Made by a program: the position numbers and the translations under genes
Notes under the pieces: model-generated
The model's input: the letters and a program-made list of their open reading frames with translations, nothing else
The model's database searches: none
Told to the model about the DNA's origin: nothing
Part shown: positions 16,184 to 22,765 of the stretch, one piece after another
Numbering within the stretch: the first letter of the stretch is position 1
Layout: every line of letters begins with the position of its first letter
Origin: Alphaproteobacteria bacterium
Lineage (GTDB): Bacteria; Pseudomonadota; Alphaproteobacteria; JAAXGF01
Length of the DNA: 22,765 nucleotides
Reading direction: 5' to 3'
Assembly (NCBI GenBank): GCA_012267605.1
Contig: JAAXGF010000094.1
Location: 1 to 22,765 of the forward strand

Positions 16184-16807
16184 TCATAGGGTTGCTGTCT
16201 TCCCTACGCCAGCCGTCTTTTTCATCGTTTGTAGAGCACCCTCTTCCGTGACCACCCAATCGAGGCGTTGGTCGTGCGGTTGATGTGGAACCGCGTCCAC
16301 ATGTTGTTCGGCGTACGCGATACCAACGGCCAGTATATCCATTCGGAAACGACGAATATGTGCCAATGTGCGATCGAAAAAACCACCGCCATACCCCAAT
16401 CTGTAGCCGTGGTCATCAAAAGCCAAGAGAGGTACCAAGAGAACATCAGGCATGATGACGGGAGCGTTCTGAGGCGGCGCCATTGCGCCGAACGCTGCTG
16501 ACTGCAAAACGGTTTTCGGATTCCATTCACGAAATATCAGGGGCTGGTCGTCGGCAACAACCACCGGCAAGCCACAGGTGTGGCCACTGTTGTGAAGGTT
16601 CGTCAACAACGGTCGCACATCGAACTCGTTTCGCATGGGCCAATAACCCGCTAACACGGCATGGGTCGAAATGGGGATAGCTTGATCAAAGTGTCTTGCA
16701 GCCGAAAACGCTGCGTTCTTCACCGTTTCGATGTTCGCCTTCGATATTGTTTGGCGCCGCCGAAGCGCCGCCTGGCGCATAGCGCGTTTTACCTCGGCAA
16801 CGGTCAT
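16184..16807 (-). CDS. ygfA: 5-formyltetrahydrofolate cyclo-ligase
   Basis: This 207-residue cytoplasmic enzyme uses ATP to convert 5-formyltetrahydrofolate to 5,10-methenyltetrahydrofolate and so recovers a storage form of folate. The ATP- and substrate-binding motif RLGYGGGFFDRTL lies about two thirds along, preceded by VLLVPLLAFDDHGY and followed by PHQPHDQRLDWVVTEEG, all diagnostic. The N-terminus is a short basic helix with the usual KRAMRQAALRRR. It starts at ATG 16807-16805, directly downstream of the 6S RNA gene, the same association as ssrS-ygfA in E. coli. Confidence 0.95.
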   Translation of the reverse strand: MTVAEVKRAMRQAALRRRQTISKANIETVKNAAFSAARHFDQAIPISTHAVLAGYWPMRNEFDVRPLLTNLHNSGHTCGLPVVVADDQPLIFREWNPKTVLQSAAFGAMAPPQNAPVIMPDVLLVPLLAFDDHGYRLGYGGGFFDRTLAHIRRFRMDILAVGIAYAEQHVDAVPHQPHDQRLDWVVTEEGALQTMKKTAGVGKTATL

Positions 16808-16834
16808 AGGGAGGCGGATTCTACAGAATAGAGG

Positions 16835-17000
16835 CTGGGTGGTCCGCCGTGGCCGCCGGCTTGCGCAACTCCTCTGTGGCCTGCGATAGCAGGTGGGCGC
16901 CGTAATTCCGAGACCACGGCCCCGGAAGGGACAGCTCCCTTGAGGAATCTATTGGCCCCAGGGATCTGCGTTACCTGACGCACCGGGCAGACACACCCAC
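16835..17000 (-). ncRNA. ssrS: 6S RNA
   Basis: 6S RNA mimics an open promoter and binds the RNA polymerase housekeeping holoenzyme. On the minus strand, between zapA and ygfA, GGGTGTGTCTGCC (16998-16986) can pair with GGCGGACCACCC (16848-16837) to form a closing stem about 160 nt apart. Inside are segments typical of alphaproteobacterial 6S RNA: GATCCCTGGGGCC, then CTCAAGGGAGCTGTCCCTTCC, then a GTGGTCTCGGAATT arm and GCGCCCACCTGC. Place, strand, length and arrangement all agree. Ends are estimated to within a few bases. The 5' end lies about 8 bp after the zapA stop, so it is either processed from the zapA transcript or driven by a promoter inside zapA. Confidence 0.87.
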
Positions 17001-17008
17001 AAAAGAGC

Positions 17009-17350
17009 TTAGGAGTTCTCGAGCAGAACCGCAATATTCTCTATGCGCTGAGCGACGGTGTCGACAAGAGGACCAACCGCTTCGACCTCGCTATTCGCCT
17101 TCCGTTTCGCCTCCTCGACGGTTTGGTGTAAATCGCTGATTTCTTTCTCCGCATCGAGATACTTATCGGCAATTACTAGGCTTGCGGCCAACAGCAGCCG
17201 AAGTTCACCCGCTTGAGCGCCAGAAGATTGCGAAAGCTCCCGCACGTGCTTATCGACGAACGCTGCTAGTCGTACCAGATGAACCTCTTCACCGGCACCA
17301 CAAGCGACGCTGAACTCGCGACCGTTGACGAAAACAGAAACCTCGGGCAT
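17009..17350 (-). CDS. zapA: Cell division protein ZapA
   Basis: ZapA is a small cytoplasmic protein that cross-links FtsZ filaments at the division site. The 113 residues show the ZapA N-terminal domain, with VSVFVNGREFSVACG (5-19) and LVRLAAFVDKHVREL (25-39), then a coiled-coil C-terminus. It starts at ATG 17350-17348, one base after the stop of the upstream coiled-coil gene, so the two are probably co-translated. The 6S RNA gene follows immediately. Confidence 0.93.
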   Translation of the reverse strand: MPEVSVFVNGREFSVACGAGEEVHLVRLAAFVDKHVRELSQSSGAQAGELRLLLAASLVIADKYLDAEKEISDLHQTVEEAKRKANSEVEAVGPLVDTVAQRIENIAVLLENS

Positions 17351-17351
17351 G

Positions 17352-17615
17352 TCAGCTCTCCAGCGACCGTTTTAGCTGTCCAATCGTGGCGTCAAGCCGA
17401 AGTGACACCGTATCAGTGATGTGTTCCAGCGCGTCATATTCGGTACGCGCTTTCAGCAAAGCGGTGGTCAATCGTTCTTGCTCATTTTGTAACGCACCAA
17501 CCCGACCCCCGAGTTCAGTTTCGGCCTTAAACCGTTCCGTTGCGCTCTCCGCCGCAGCTTGAAGCCGATCGAGCGCCTTATCCAATCGCTTCTTGGCAGC
17601 ATTCAGAGTCGACAT
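17352..17615 (-). CDS. Small coiled-coil protein upstream of zapA (DUF4164-like)
   Basis: This 87-residue protein is almost entirely helical and charged (starts MSTLNAAKKRLDKAL and has heptad-like leucines to the end), with no signal peptide. Alphaproteobacteria commonly carry a DUF4164 coiled-coil gene right before zapA, and I assign it there by context and character; its biochemical role is unknown, though a link to the division machinery is likely. I chose the ATG at 17615 because a GGTGGGG ribosome binding site precedes it and because the longer frame (to 17693) begins inside the -35 element of the promoter. Confidence 0.75.
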   Translation of the reverse strand: MSTLNAAKKRLDKALDRLQAAAESATERFKAETELGGRVGALQNEQERLTTALLKARTEYDALEHITDTVSLRLDATIGQLKRSLES

Positions 17616-17664
17616 AAATAAACCCCACCAATGGGTTATCGGAAAATGCTCTGTGATCATCGTA

Positions 17665-17693
17665 ATTACAACAAATACACCCGCCCCAGTCAA
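17665..17693 (-). promoter_or_regulatory. Sigma70-type promoter of the zapA-6S RNA-ygfA unit
   Basis: On the minus strand TTGACT (17693-17688) is followed after exactly 17 bases by TGTAAT (17670-17665); each hexamer differs from consensus at one base. It would start RNA near 17658, about 43 nt before the coiled-coil gene, and probably drives that gene, zapA and at least part of what follows. Confidence 0.7.
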
Positions 17694-17986
17694 TCTCGAT
17701 AGAGTGACCTGACATTTTCGCCAACCGGCAGCACAGGAGTGCGAAGGTTTATGGGATTCCGTACTCCATTTGGCAGAGGGAAGGGCTCAACTCGCCAGCG
17801 CAGAGGCATAGTTTTCAAAATCCAGCGAACGTTCCAGATGCGATTCTGTTTTCAGCACTTGAGGTTCTCGGCGGAAACATTTACTTTACCTTAAGCGGGA
17901 GGGCGTAACTTTTCCGGTGATCGGTGATGGTTCCGCCCAGGTCACGTTTCGGCGTGACTGACAACAAAATGTTTCAGGGATCGGAG
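17694..17986. other. Divergent intergenic region before the winged-helix gene
   Basis: These 293 bp separate the minus-strand zapA unit from the plus-strand winged-helix gene. No trace of a transketolase N-terminus is visible in any frame, although tkt is commonly found here in related genomes. A weak plus-strand promoter candidate is TTGAGG (17859-17864), 17 bases, TACTTT (17882-17887). Alternative starts for the downstream gene lie at 17924 (GTG) and 17927 (ATG). Confidence 0.45.
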
Positions 17987-18493
17987 ATGCGTCTTGCCGT
18001 TTCTCCGAACAGTGAATTTTTGATCAGCCGAACGAGATTCGATGCGCCGCTTCTGTTTGGGCGTGGGATATGGTTCCGCGGTATTCCTGTTGTAGTCACT
18101 GTCATGTCGTTGACCATGTGGGCTGCGTCGGCATCCGCGGAACTCAAACCGTCGGCGATTCCGAAGCCGAACGATACGGTTGAAGAAATTGTCGATTGGT
18201 TCGACGAAACAACGACATTGGTCGAGATAAACTTGGATCCGGTGCTCCGACAGATAATTTGCCGCGTTGGGTTTCGGCCATTTAGCGTGGGCGCCTTAAA
18301 AAAGGCGTTTGGTATTTCAGAGGATAAGATTTGGACGGCCGTGAGCAAGCTTCGCAACTGGGGCATGGTATCAGTGACCGATCAATATGGTCACACGATC
18401 GTCGGTGCGGCGAATAGAGACGCCGCGGCAAAAATGCAAAAATGGGCCGACCAAATGTGTCTTGACGATACCGAGTGTGAAATCGCTCACTGA
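17987..18493 (+). CDS. Exported or membrane-anchored winged-helix protein, unknown function
   Basis: From the ATG at 17987 this is a 168-residue protein. A hydrophobic stretch (about residues 32-48) ends in an AxA-type site (WAASASA, then EL), so it looks like a signal peptide or single membrane anchor with an unusually long N-terminal region. After a Pro-rich hinge and an acidic segment (TVEEIVDWFDE), residues about 82-145 resemble an ArsR-like winged helix: a DPVLRQII helix, SVGALKKAFGISEDKIWTAVSKL as helix-turn-helix, then NWGMVSV and a wing. The C-terminus has two cysteines. I chose 17987 because AGGGA lies six bases upstream; a GTG at 17924 would add 21 residues. It sits upstream of gap, where tkt is often found. 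The function is not recognised. Confidence 0.65.
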   Translation: MRLAVSPNSEFLISRTRFDAPLLFGRGIWFRGIPVVVTVMSLTMWAASASAELKPSAIPKPNDTVEEIVDWFDETTTLVEINLDPVLRQIICRVGFRPFSVGALKKAFGISEDKIWTAVSKLRNWGMVSVTDQYGHTIVGAANRDAAAKMQKWADQMCLDDTECEIAH

Positions 18494-18498
18494 AACTA

Positions 18499-18514
18499 CA
18501 GCGTGTTAACGCTG
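18499..18514 (+). terminator. Short perfect hairpin after the winged-helix gene
   Basis: CAGCGT, a four-base GTTA loop, and ACGCTG form a perfect six-base-pair stem five bases after the stop codon. No run of T follows, so it is a weak terminator at best; it could equally be a protein-binding palindrome upstream of gap. Confidence 0.25.
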
Positions 18515-18534
18515 CCGCATCATTTCATTCCTTA

Positions 18535-18564
18535 TCGTCATCGGTTTTCCTTCCGATTTATACT
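18535..18564 (+). promoter_or_regulatory. Candidate promoter of gap-pgk
   Basis: A TATACT (18559-18564) lies 18 bases after TCGTCA (18535-18540), pointing toward gap with a leader of about 75 nt. The -10 is good and the -35 matches four of six bases. This is the only promoter-like sequence I see between the hairpin and the gap start. Confidence 0.4.
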
Positions 18565-18646
18565 GTAACCGAGAAAGCCGTTGACCACGGGCGCGACCGC
18601 GGTTAGGAAATCGCTCACCAAATCGGCTGAATCAGGGGAGGATGCA

Positions 18647-19651
18647 ATGCCTGTTCGCTTAGGAATAAACGGATTTGGCCGCATCGGCCGACTCGTGCTT
18701 CGCGCTATTCACGAATCCGAACGCGACGACGTAAGGGTTGTCGGGATCAACGACCTTGGCTCGGTCGAGACTAACGCGCACTTGCTTAAACACGATTCCG
18801 TGCATGGGCGATTCTCAGGCGACGTCAAGGTTGTGGAAGGCGGAATCGACATGGGTGGCGGGGTGATTCGGGTTACTGCGGAGCGTGATCCAGCGAATTT
18901 GCCTTGGCGCGAACTAGGGGTGGATGTAGCACTGGAATGTACCGGCTTGTTTACTAGTCGTGACGCTGCAGCAAAGCACCTTGAGGCTGGAGCGCGAAAG
19001 GTGCTCATTTCCGCACCAGCGACGAACGCCGATTTGACTGTCGTTTTTGGGGTAAACGACGATCGTTTGTCTGGCGAGCATGATGTGGTGTCGAACGCGT
19101 CCTGCACGACGAATTGCCTGGCTCCGGTGGCCAAAGTCCTGAACGATACAATCGGTATCGAACACGGTTATATGACCACCATTCACGCCTTTACCGGAGA
19201 TCAACCGGTACTGGATACCCTGCACAAGGATTTGCGCCGCGCACGTGCGGCCGATATGTCCATGGTGCCGACATCGACCGGTGCAGCACGAGCCGTCGGT
19301 TTGGTTCTCCCCGAGCTCAAAGGCAAGCTTGACGGCACAGCAATCCGAGTACCAACGCCAAATGTTTCAATGATCGACCTCACTTTTGTCGCCAAACGTC
19401 CGACCAGTGTCGACGAAATCAACAGCGCAATCGAGGACGCGGCCGCTGGTGGTATGAATGGCATTCTCGGCGCGAACAGCGACCCACTGGTGTCGGTCGA
19501 TTTCAATCATGACCCTCACAGTTCAAATTTCGACCTGACACAGACCGTTGTCATGGATGGCACCATGTGTCGCGTCTTGTCTTGGTACGACAACGAATGG
19601 GGATTTTCCAACCGCATGGTCGACGTAGCGGCAAAGCTGGGCGGAATTTAG
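18647..19651 (+). CDS. gap: Type I glyceraldehyde-3-phosphate dehydrogenase
   Basis: This 334-residue cytoplasmic enzyme oxidises and phosphorylates glyceraldehyde-3-phosphate in glycolysis, or runs in reverse in gluconeogenesis. The Rossmann motif INGFGRIGR is at 7-15; D36 in GINDLGS points to NAD use. The catalytic cysteine is C153 in SNASCTTNC, with the partner histidine H180 in MTTIHAFTGDQ. The closing WYDNEWGFSNRMVD is intact. I chose ATG 18647, preceded by a strong AGGGGAGG ribosome binding site; an upstream frame to 18581 adds 22 unconserved residues. pgk follows after 12 bp. Confidence 0.98.
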   Translation: MPVRLGINGFGRIGRLVLRAIHESERDDVRVVGINDLGSVETNAHLLKHDSVHGRFSGDVKVVEGGIDMGGGVIRVTAERDPANLPWRELGVDVALECTGLFTSRDAAAKHLEAGARKVLISAPATNADLTVVFGVNDDRLSGEHDVVSNASCTTNCLAPVAKVLNDTIGIEHGYMTTIHAFTGDQPVLDTLHKDLRRARAADMSMVPTSTGAARAVGLVLPELKGKLDGTAIRVPTPNVSMIDLTFVAKRPTSVDEINSAIEDAAAGGMNGILGANSDPLVSVDFNHDPHSSNFDLTQTVVMDGTMCRVLSWYDNEWGFSNRMVDVAAKLGGI

Positions 19652-19663
19652 GTCGATCGATCA

Positions 19664-20860
19664 ATGACAGATTTCGCCACCCTCGATGGCGTTGACGTCG
19701 ACGGAAAGAGGGTGCTGGTACGCGTTGACCTCAACGTGCCTGTGCAGGACGGCAAGATCACCGACAATACGCGCATCGAGCGGGTGGTGCCTACCTTGGC
19801 CGAACTCGCTGAACGCGGTGCGCGGGTCGTCGTACTTTCACATTTCGCGCGGCCGAAAGGCCGGATCGTACCTTCAATGTCGTTGGCGCCATTGGCGGGA
19901 CCCCTTTCTGTAGCGTTGAAAGGGCGAGCCGTAACCTTTGTGCCAAGTTGCGTCGGTCCCGAGGTGCGCACCGCGGTTGCCAGTCTCGCCAAGGGCGATG
20001 TGCTGCTACTCGAGAATCTCAGATTTCACAGTGGTGAGGAACAGAATGACCCCAAATTCGTTGCTGAACTAGCGGTATTGGGTGAAATCTACGTCAGCGA
20101 TGCTTTTTCGGCCGCGCACCGCGCCCACGCTTCCACGATGGGGCTTGCCACCGCGCTACCGGCGTTTGCCGGTCGACTCATGCAGGCTGAACTGGAGGCT
20201 TTGGAAAGGGCATTGGAGCATCCCGCCCGCCCACTCGTCGCCGTTGTAGGGGGAGCCAAGGTGTCTAGCAAGCTTGCCGTCCTCGGGCATTTGATCAGTA
20301 AGGTGGATACGCTCGTTGTCGGTGGCGGAATGGCGAACACATTTCTTTATGCTCAGGGCATCGGCGTTGGCCGTTCGTTGTGCGAGGTCGAGTTGGCGGA
20401 TAAGGCACGTGAAATTTTGCACCAAGCGGAATCCGCTGGTCGAAAAATCCTTTTGCCGATTGACGCTGTCACCGCAACCCGGTTCGCTGCGGACGCGCCC
20501 CGTGACGTCGTTGCCATCGACCAAGTTGCTACCGACGCGATGATCCTTGATGTCGGTCCCAAGACATTGGAAATCTTCGATTCCTGCTTGAGTACGGCGC
20601 GGACCGTTGTTTGGAATGGCCCTCTGGGTGCGTTCGAAGTATCCGGTTTCGACGAAGGGACAAGCCGTGCGGCTCAGGCCGTCGCACATCGCACGATCTC
20701 GGGCAAACTTGTCAGTGTCGCGGGAGGTGGGGACACCGTCGCCGCACTTTCCCACGCCGGTGTATGCGATGACTTCAGCTATGTGTCGACAGCCGGTGGC
20801 GCCTTTTTGGAATGGCTTGAAGGTAAACCTTTGCCGGGTGTTGACGCACTCCGAAGCTAG
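19664..20860 (+). CDS. pgk: Phosphoglycerate kinase
   Basis: This 398-residue glycolytic enzyme transfers phosphate from 1,3-bisphosphoglycerate to ADP. The N-terminal substrate domain shows VRVDLNVPVQDGKITD and LSHFARPKG; the C-terminal nucleotide domain shows VVGGAKVSSKLAVL, LVVGGGMANTF and the phosphate-binding GGGDTVAAL near the end. Length matches the family. It starts at ATG 19664, 12 bp after gap, and uses the product of Gap as substrate; the two are surely one operon. The fba gene that often follows is not here. Confidence 0.98.
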   Translation: MTDFATLDGVDVDGKRVLVRVDLNVPVQDGKITDNTRIERVVPTLAELAERGARVVVLSHFARPKGRIVPSMSLAPLAGPLSVALKGRAVTFVPSCVGPEVRTAVASLAKGDVLLLENLRFHSGEEQNDPKFVAELAVLGEIYVSDAFSAAHRAHASTMGLATALPAFAGRLMQAELEALERALEHPARPLVAVVGGAKVSSKLAVLGHLISKVDTLVVGGGMANTFLYAQGIGVGRSLCEVELADKAREILHQAESAGRKILLPIDAVTATRFAADAPRDVVAIDQVATDAMILDVGPKTLEIFDSCLSTARTVVWNGPLGAFEVSGFDEGTSRAAQAVAHRTISGKLVSVAGGGDTVAALSHAGVCDDFSYVSTAGGAFLEWLEGKPLPGVDALRS

Positions 20861-20888
20861 AAAGCGGTATTATTGTCAGCGAGGAAAT

Positions 20889-21293
20889 ATGTCTTTCGGC
20901 GGGAGGGCCATCGTCGTCCATACGCTTGACCATGCACGTGTTGCACTCGCGATTTCGGCTGAGCGTCGAGTTCGAGTTACGCTGTATACCGCGCCTGGAG
21001 CCGCGTCGTATGCCGGCGTGGGTTATCTTTTGGCGATGATCAATCAAGCATCCAGCGATTTTCCCGACACCCTCGAAAAAGCTGTTATCGATTGCGGTAG
21101 CGATGCGGGTACCGCGCAAGCTGCATTACGTGCGGGGTGGAAGACAATTCTCTTCCGTGGTCGCGGAAAATTGGCCAAAAATCTCGCTGGAATCGCCAAA
21201 CAAAATGGCGCGCGGCTGATCGGCGAATCGGAGGCAGTCGTGGACTTTGGTGACTACGAGGATCCGATGGAATTTGGCCAACGCTGGCTTTAA
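20889..21293 (+). CDS. Small protein of unknown function after pgk
   Basis: This 134-residue protein begins MSFGGRAIVVHTLDHARVAL, with GAGGAAA just ahead of the ATG, 28 bp after the pgk stop. It has no signal peptide or membrane segment. The pattern is an alternating beta/alpha fold: a first strand AIVVHT, a second strand VRVTLYT followed by PGAASYAGVGY, a CGSDAGTAQAALRAG segment, and a strand TILFRG. The CGSDAG and RAG elements give the look of a small nucleotide- or sugar-phosphate-binding or TIM-barrel-derived protein, but no known catalytic motif is visible. Similar unnamed ORFs seem to occur beside glycolytic genes in Rhodospirillales, from memory only. Co-transcription with gap-pgk is likely. 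Confidence 0.7.
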   Translation: MSFGGRAIVVHTLDHARVALAISAERRVRVTLYTAPGAASYAGVGYLLAMINQASSDFPDTLEKAVIDCGSDAGTAQAALRAGWKTILFRGRGKLAKNLAGIAKQNGARLIGESEAVVDFGDYEDPMEFGQRWL

Positions 21294-21352
21294 GAATCGT
21301 AGGTGCGTTATTCGCCGGGCTGGCGGTGGAATTGGTCCGGTCTACTTGTGCC

Positions 21353-22330
21353 TCAATCTGATTGCAAAAGATGGATGCTAAACAAATTGGCGTCGTCGAC
21401 CCAAGCACGCGTCGACCGCCAACCGGCTGCGCTGGCAATCGCGCGAAAACGTGGGAGGCTGTATTTGTGTGAATTCTCAGTGTGTATACGTTCGCCGTGG
21501 TCGAAGCTAAATTGCCGGCCGCCGATTGTTACGATCTGCGGACGCTGACTTATTAAATACATTTCTATTCGTGCCTCGCGGGTGTTGTATGTCGCGTGGT
21601 GCGAAAATGATTTGAGATCGAAATCAGCTGACAGTTCACGGTTAATCCGTGCCAGTAGGTTGAGATTAAAAGCGGCTGTTACACCGCCGGCATCGTTGTA
21701 CGCGGCGTTTAAGAGGCGTTCATCTTTTTCCAAGTCTACGCCGATAACGAAACTAGCACGGGAGCCGAGGATGCCGATCACGCGAGCGAGAAATCGATGG
21801 GTTTCTGACGGCGTAAAATTACCAATCGTTGATCCCGGGAAGAATCCCATGCGATTCATTTCCGCTACTTCGGCTGGCAATTTGAAGGGGGTAGTGAAAT
21901 CTGCACATACGGGTTTCACGCTAATTCCGGGAATCGCGTGGGTGATCGCGTCCACGGACGCCGCGAGCTGCTGCTGTGAAATATCAACAGGAATGTAAAC
22001 CGACGGATTCCTGAAAGCATTTAACAGAATCTCTGACTTATGGGTTGAACCGCTACCAAATTCAATGAGGCAAGAATTGGTACCCGCAAATTCGGCGATT
22101 TCGTCACCATGTCTCCGAAGCAACGCAATTTCTGTTCGTGTCGGATAATATTCATCCAGCGTGCAAATCCGGTCGAAAAGATCGGCACCTCGGTCATCGT
22201 AGAGGTATTTGCATGGAATACATTTCTGACTTTCAGACAAGCCACGACGCACGTCGGTTAGAAAGTCCTCGATCCCTTTTTCACATTGCCCCTTCGATGT
22301 CGGCCGCTTATCCGCTAGGACGCTGCTCAT
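21353..22330 (-). CDS. egtD: L-histidine N-alpha-methyltransferase EgtD
   Basis: EgtD uses S-adenosylmethionine to trimethylate histidine to hercynine, the first step of ergothioneine synthesis. The 325-residue length is normal. Family features are KYLYDDRGADLFDRIC (41-56), EYYPTRTE (60-67), the SAM-binding IEFGSGSTHKS, YIPVDIS, FFPGSTIGNF and the IGVDLEKD segment. The last is followed by a histidine-pocket region with NLLARINREL and HENSHKY near the C-terminus. The start is ATG 22330-22328 with no clear ribosome binding site. It is convergent with the small gene after pgk. The usual partner egtB, often directly upstream in alphaproteobacteria, is not found in the 435 bp upstream within this window. 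Confidence 0.95.
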   Translation of the reverse strand: MSSVLADKRPTSKGQCEKGIEDFLTDVRRGLSESQKCIPCKYLYDDRGADLFDRICTLDEYYPTRTEIALLRRHGDEIAEFAGTNSCLIEFGSGSTHKSEILLNAFRNPSVYIPVDISQQQLAASVDAITHAIPGISVKPVCADFTTPFKLPAEVAEMNRMGFFPGSTIGNFTPSETHRFLARVIGILGSRASFVIGVDLEKDERLLNAAYNDAGGVTAAFNLNLLARINRELSADFDLKSFSHHATYNTREARIEMYLISQRPQIVTIGGRQFSFDHGERIHTENSHKYSLPRFRAIASAAGWRSTRAWVDDANLFSIHLLQSD

Positions 22331-22385
22331 CGTTTGGATTTGATTCCTATTTTAAATTTGATATTCCTTAACACAGGTAAAAAAA

Positions 22386-22721
22386 TTGGTTCATCACGCG
22401 ATACGCGAGGCTAAGCGACCAAATTATCGAACACAATGGGCGTCTCCGACGATGGCATCTTGTTTCAATTATTCTGGTGATTCGCTTCAAAGGAGAATTG
22501 CCCTAATCAACGCGTACAATTTGGTGGCTGCTGGTAACTCAGATTGTGTCGGGCGCCTTGATTTGACACACGTTTCACACGGAAATTTCCCTTATACATG
22601 GCAACGACATGCTGATTTACTGAGCGAATCCACGTATCCCACGTTGATCTATATCAAGGATTCGTTTACAAGCCAATTTAGCCTCGCATGCGAACTTGGG
22701 CGTTTACGTATATCCGAATAA
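22386..22721 (+). CDS. Unrecognised small ORF in AT-rich right end
   Basis: A 111-codon frame runs from a TTG at 22386, with AGG about eight bases upstream, or 89 codons from the ATG at 22452. No domain, signal peptide or membrane segment is recognised. The only support for it being a real gene is that its TAA shares a base with an ATG (TAATG) starting the next open frame, a typical coupled arrangement, and that no other frame explains the region. Base composition is AT-richer than in the neighbouring genes. Treat as hypothetical. Confidence 0.35.
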   Translation: MVHHAIREAKRPNYRTQWASPTMASCFNYSGDSLQRRIALINAYNLVAAGNSDCVGRLDLTHVSHGNFPYTWQRHADLLSESTYPTLIYIKDSFTSQFSLACELGRLRISE

Positions 22722-22765
22722 TGAATGAAGAGAATTTAATGGAATTTCGTAACTGCCCAGGTGCC
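22721..22765 (+). CDS. Start of an unrecognised ORF, cut by window edge
   Basis: An ATG at 22721 overlaps the preceding stop by one base and opens a frame (MNEENLMEFRNCPGA) that runs off the window. A second ATG at 22739 has GAAGAG upstream. Too short for identification. Confidence 0.3.
   Translation, partial: MNEENLMEFRNCPGA

Noticed and set aside
20607..20888. Upstream extension of the small gene after pgk (228-codon frame)
   Set aside because: It lies almost wholly inside pgk in another frame; the ATG at 20889 has a good ribosome binding site.
1..22765. CRISPR arrays, tRNA or rRNA genes, prophage or defence modules
   Set aside because: I read the intergenic gaps for repeat-spacer patterns, cloverleaf-like segments and such gene types and saw none.

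Overview
The window is ordinary chromosomal DNA of an alphaproteobacterium, most likely a Rhodospirillales-type lineage. This rests on gene content and order: obgE-proB-proA-nadD-rsfS-gpmI-envC-ctpA-deacetylase-rppH on one strand, a class I lysyl-tRNA synthetase, a coiled-coil gene next to zapA, a 6S RNA between zapA and the 5-formyltetrahydrofolate cyclo-ligase gene, and a gap-pgk pair. No database search was possible, so the placement is an inference.

Layout. Bases 1-124 hold the 5' end of an IS5-type transposase (minus strand, cut by the window edge), followed by about 340 bp without a credible gene. From 461 to 12861 nearly everything is on the minus strand. Read in transcription order it runs rplU-rpmA, obgE-proB-proA-nadD-rsfS, then after a 289-bp AT-rich gap gpmI-envC-ctpA-deacetylase-rppH. 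A plus-strand exported glutathione peroxidase gene (13083-13658) converges on lysS (13648-15249, minus). Further right on the minus strand, in transcription order, come a coiled-coil gene, zapA, 6S RNA, the cyclo-ligase gene and a YmdB-type phosphoesterase gene. Divergent from these on the plus strand are an exported winged-helix protein, gap, pgk and a small conserved-looking ORF. egtD (minus) closes the recognisable part. The last 435 bp are AT-richer and hold two short unrecognised ORFs.

How the genes work together. The left half covers ribosome assembly (L21, L27, ObgE, RsfS), proline synthesis (ProB, ProA), NAD synthesis (NadD), glycolysis (GpmI) and envelope or septum remodelling (EnvC-like factor, CtpA, YibQ-like protein), ending with an mRNA 5'-end pyrophosphohydrolase. 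The right half pairs cell division (ZapA) and global RNA polymerase control (6S RNA) with folate salvage, then central glycolysis (Gap, Pgk) and ergothioneine synthesis (EgtD).

I found no convincing new multi-gene system. The points most worth a second look are a YibQ-family deacetylase that has lost most of its predicted metal-site residues, an exported winged-helix protein sitting where tkt is usual, the absence of rlmH from its usual slot, a possible non-canonical AUC start for rsfS, and a long basic tail on L21.
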